From an uncultured Clostridia bacterium (GTDB lineage: Bacteria > Bacillota > Clostridia > UMGS1810): a DNA stretch of 24,076 bases. The position numbers and the translations under genes are program-made. This document shows, piece after piece, positions 23,033-24,076 of this stretch. The notes below the pieces were generated by a model. The model was given only the letters and a program-made list of their open reading frames with translations. It did no database searches and had not been told where the DNA came from. How positions within the stretch are numbered: the stretch's first letter is position 1; the number at the start of each line of letters is the position of its first letter. The stretch lies in assembly GCA_934454585.1 (NCBI GenBank), contig CAKSFP010000037.1:1-24076 (forward strand). The letters are read 5' to 3'.

Positions 23033-23485
23033 CTACAGCCTGTTTTTGCCTATGCGCCGTTTCATGGTCACCTTTGTACCCACGCCGACTATGGAATCCA
23101 CATCCACGGAATCCATAAAAGTCTCCATAACGGTAAACCCCATACCGGAGCGTTCCATGTCGGGATTGGTGGTAAACATCGGCTCGCGTGCCTTTGCCAC
23201 ATCCTCTATGCCCTTGCCGTAGTCCTTCACAACGATTGTTACATCGTCGTCCTGAGAATAGCACTCCAGGTAGACATAGCCTTTTTTGTCGCCATAGCCG
23301 TGGACTATGGCATTTGTAACAGCCTCGCTGACCGCTGTTCTGATGTCAGACAGTTCTTCTATTGTCGGGTCGAGCGGTGCGATAAACGATGCCGCAATCA
23401 TACGCGCAAAACTCTCGTTTTCCGATTTTGATAGAAACTCCGCCCTTAATTCATTAGTATATTTTGTTCTTGCCAAACTGTTCAT
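23033..23485 (-). CDS. spoIIAB: Anti-sigma-F factor / serine kinase SpoIIAB
   Basis: A 150-residue GHKL-fold protein that holds sigma-F inactive and phosphorylates SpoIIAA. The ATP-site boxes are present: N box SEAVTNAIVHGYG (Glu54, Asn58), G1 VKDYGKGIED and G2 RSGMGFTVMETFMD. Two adjacent ATG codons follow GGAGG; the second (23485) has the better 6-nt spacing and gives the usual N-terminus. The gene starts 13 bp after the spoIIAA stop codon. Confidence 0.96.
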   Translation of the reverse strand: MNSLARTKYTNELRAEFLSKSENESFARMIAASFIAPLDPTIEELSDIRTAVSEAVTNAIVHGYGDKKGYVYLECYSQDDDVTIVVKDYGKGIEDVAKAREPMFTTNPDMERSGMGFTVMETFMDSVDVDSIVGVGTKVTMKRRIGKNRL

Positions 23486-23498
23486 CATGATCCTCCAT

Positions 23499-23843
23499 TC
23501 ATCCAAGTAATTTTTCCGGCACATCCGTAAACGACGGATACACACCCATGATTTTAGGTATACCCGACATATGCAAAATTTTGTTTACACTGAGATTCGG
23601 GCAGACTATGGCGACTTCGCCGCCGCTGCTTTTTACAAGTTTGTATCTGCCGATGACAACACCTATCCCCGACGAATCCATGAAATTTAAGTCAGAAAAG
23701 TCGAAGATGAGGTTGCGCGCCCTGCCGCGCGCCAGGCGCGAATCGGTTTGGGTGCGCACCTGTACGGCGACATGGTGATCAAGTTCACCGGAGACTTTTG
23801 CCACAAGGCAGTTCAAACCTTTGGTAAAAAAATTGACCTGCAA
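23499..23843 (-). CDS. spoIIAA: Anti-anti-sigma factor SpoIIAA
   Basis: A 114-residue STAS protein that frees sigma-F by binding SpoIIAB when dephosphorylated. The core block FMDSSGIGVVIGRYK carries the regulatory serine, Ser57 here, matching Ser58 of Bacillus. The start was set at TTG 23843, 9 nt after AAAGGAG; another TTG at 23852 touches that site and is too close. No ATG or GTG start is available before the conserved first strand (LNCLVAKVSGELDHH), so a TTG start is required. That codon lies within a 14-bp inverted repeat (see 23835-23882). It is the first gene of the operon, behind a sigma-H promoter. Confidence 0.94.
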   Translation of the reverse strand: MQVNFFTKGLNCLVAKVSGELDHHVAVQVRTQTDSRLARGRARNLIFDFSDLNFMDSSGIGVVIGRYKLVKSSGGEVAIVCPNLSVNKILHMSGIPKIMGVYPSFTDVPEKLLG

Positions 23844-23882
23844 GAATACCAACTCCTTTCGGGATTAATATTCTTGCAGGTC
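23835..23882. repeat. Perfect 14-bp inverted repeat across the spoIIA promoter and start codon
   Basis: GACCTGCAAGAATA (23882-23869, minus sense) and TATTCTTGCAGGTC (23848-23835) flank a 20-nt loop that holds AAAGGAG. The 5' arm contains the sigma-H -10, the 3' arm contains the TTG start, and AATTTTTTT follows the 3' arm. Confidence 0.85.
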
Positions 23883-23897
23883 TGCGTAAATTCCTTT
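23870..23897 (-). promoter_or_regulatory. Sigma-H promoter of the spoIIA operon
   Basis: AAAGGAATT (23897-23889), 14 bp, then AGAAT (23874-23870) on the minus strand matches the published sigma-H consensus RWAGGAXXT-N14-HGAAT at every position. The spoIIA operon of Bacillus is transcribed by sigma-H, so the context agrees. Confidence 0.85.
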
Positions 23898-23941
23898 GAC
23901 GGGAAATGGGTTAATTTAGCGAAGTGGTGAATTGTATTTGC

Positions 23942-23963
23942 GGGTCGATGAGGTCATCGACCC
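23942..23963. repeat. 22-bp palindrome P (copy 3)
   Basis: Identical to the copies at 20918 and 21870, followed by CCTACCGC as in copy 1. It lies upstream of the sigma-H promoter of spoIIA. Confidence 0.85.
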
Positions 23964-24010
23964 CTACCGCTCTATCAATAGTTCATCACAAGGGAAAACC
24001 CCATCTCAAA

Positions 24011-24076
24011 GGCGAGGGTAGGTGTATTTTATTTTGTGTAAGCGAGTTCAGCATAGGGCTCCCAAAAAGGTGGTAG
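24011..24076. repeat. Hairpin repeat E5 (left half, cut by window end)
   Basis: GGCGAGGGTAGG, then TGTATTTTATTTTGTG and AAGCGAGTTCAGC, match the left arm and core start of E3. After 24052 the sequence (TAGGGCTCCC onward) departs from the known cores. The right arm would lie outside the window. Confidence 0.7.

Noticed and set aside
23019..23264. 82-codon N-terminal extension of sigF
   Set aside because: It overlaps spoIIAB in another frame, while AGGAGG and the normal sigma-F start lie at 23018.
1..24076. tRNA, rRNA, CRISPR array, transposase, phage genes, toxin-antitoxin or retron
   Set aside because: None could be recognised on either strand; all sizeable open frames are assigned or are shadows.

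Overview
The window reads as part of the chromosome of a spore-forming member of the Clostridia (Firmicutes), probably an uncultured gut-type lineage near the Oscillospirales. The evidence is an intact spoIIAA-spoIIAB-sigF operon behind a textbook sigma-H promoter, the cdaA-cdaR-glmM operon, a type III glutamine synthetase, BspA-type surface repeats and strong AGGAGG ribosome binding sites. No phage, insertion sequence, CRISPR array, tRNA or rRNA was seen. The lineage call is inference from gene content.

Layout. (1) 1-1873: half of a repeat element, then a plus-strand GH63-like (alpha/alpha)6 glycoside hydrolase ending in a strong bidirectional terminator. (2) 1838-11377, minus strand: a housekeeping block, read right to left as trmH-type rRNA methyltransferase, cdaA, cdaR, glmM, nth, an M24 aminopeptidase, efp, a CD1247-like acidic zinc-ribbon protein and glnN. 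A consensus promoter directly downstream of glnN appears to drive a ~100-nt small RNA. (3) 11560-15290: a sugar-acid catabolic operon (metallo-beta-lactamase-fold hydrolase, galactonate-dehydratase-like enolase, SDR oxidoreductase) with a divergent AraC regulator. (4) 15336-18820: a secreted leucine-rich-repeat protein of three related modules, and an orphan LytTR response regulator. (5) 18828-21879: a GH2 beta-glycosidase with a divergent AraC regulator. (6) 22308-23897: the spoIIA operon. (7) Intergenic spaces at both window ends, at 6477-6639, 20801-21073 and 21870-22279 hold a composite interspersed repeat family.

How the genes work together. The cdaA-cdaR-glmM set links c-di-AMP synthesis to cell-wall precursor supply. 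The sugar-acid and GH2 loci look like two small AraC-controlled carbohydrate modules. The spoIIA genes form the forespore sigma-F switch.

The most interesting signals are non-coding: a three-hairpin sRNA next to glnN; a terminator so close to the glnN start that it must be conditional; a perfect 14-bp inverted repeat that overlaps the sigma-H -10 element on one side and the spoIIAA start codon on the other; and a hairpin repeat family whose stem sequences differ between copies while each copy stays self-complementary.
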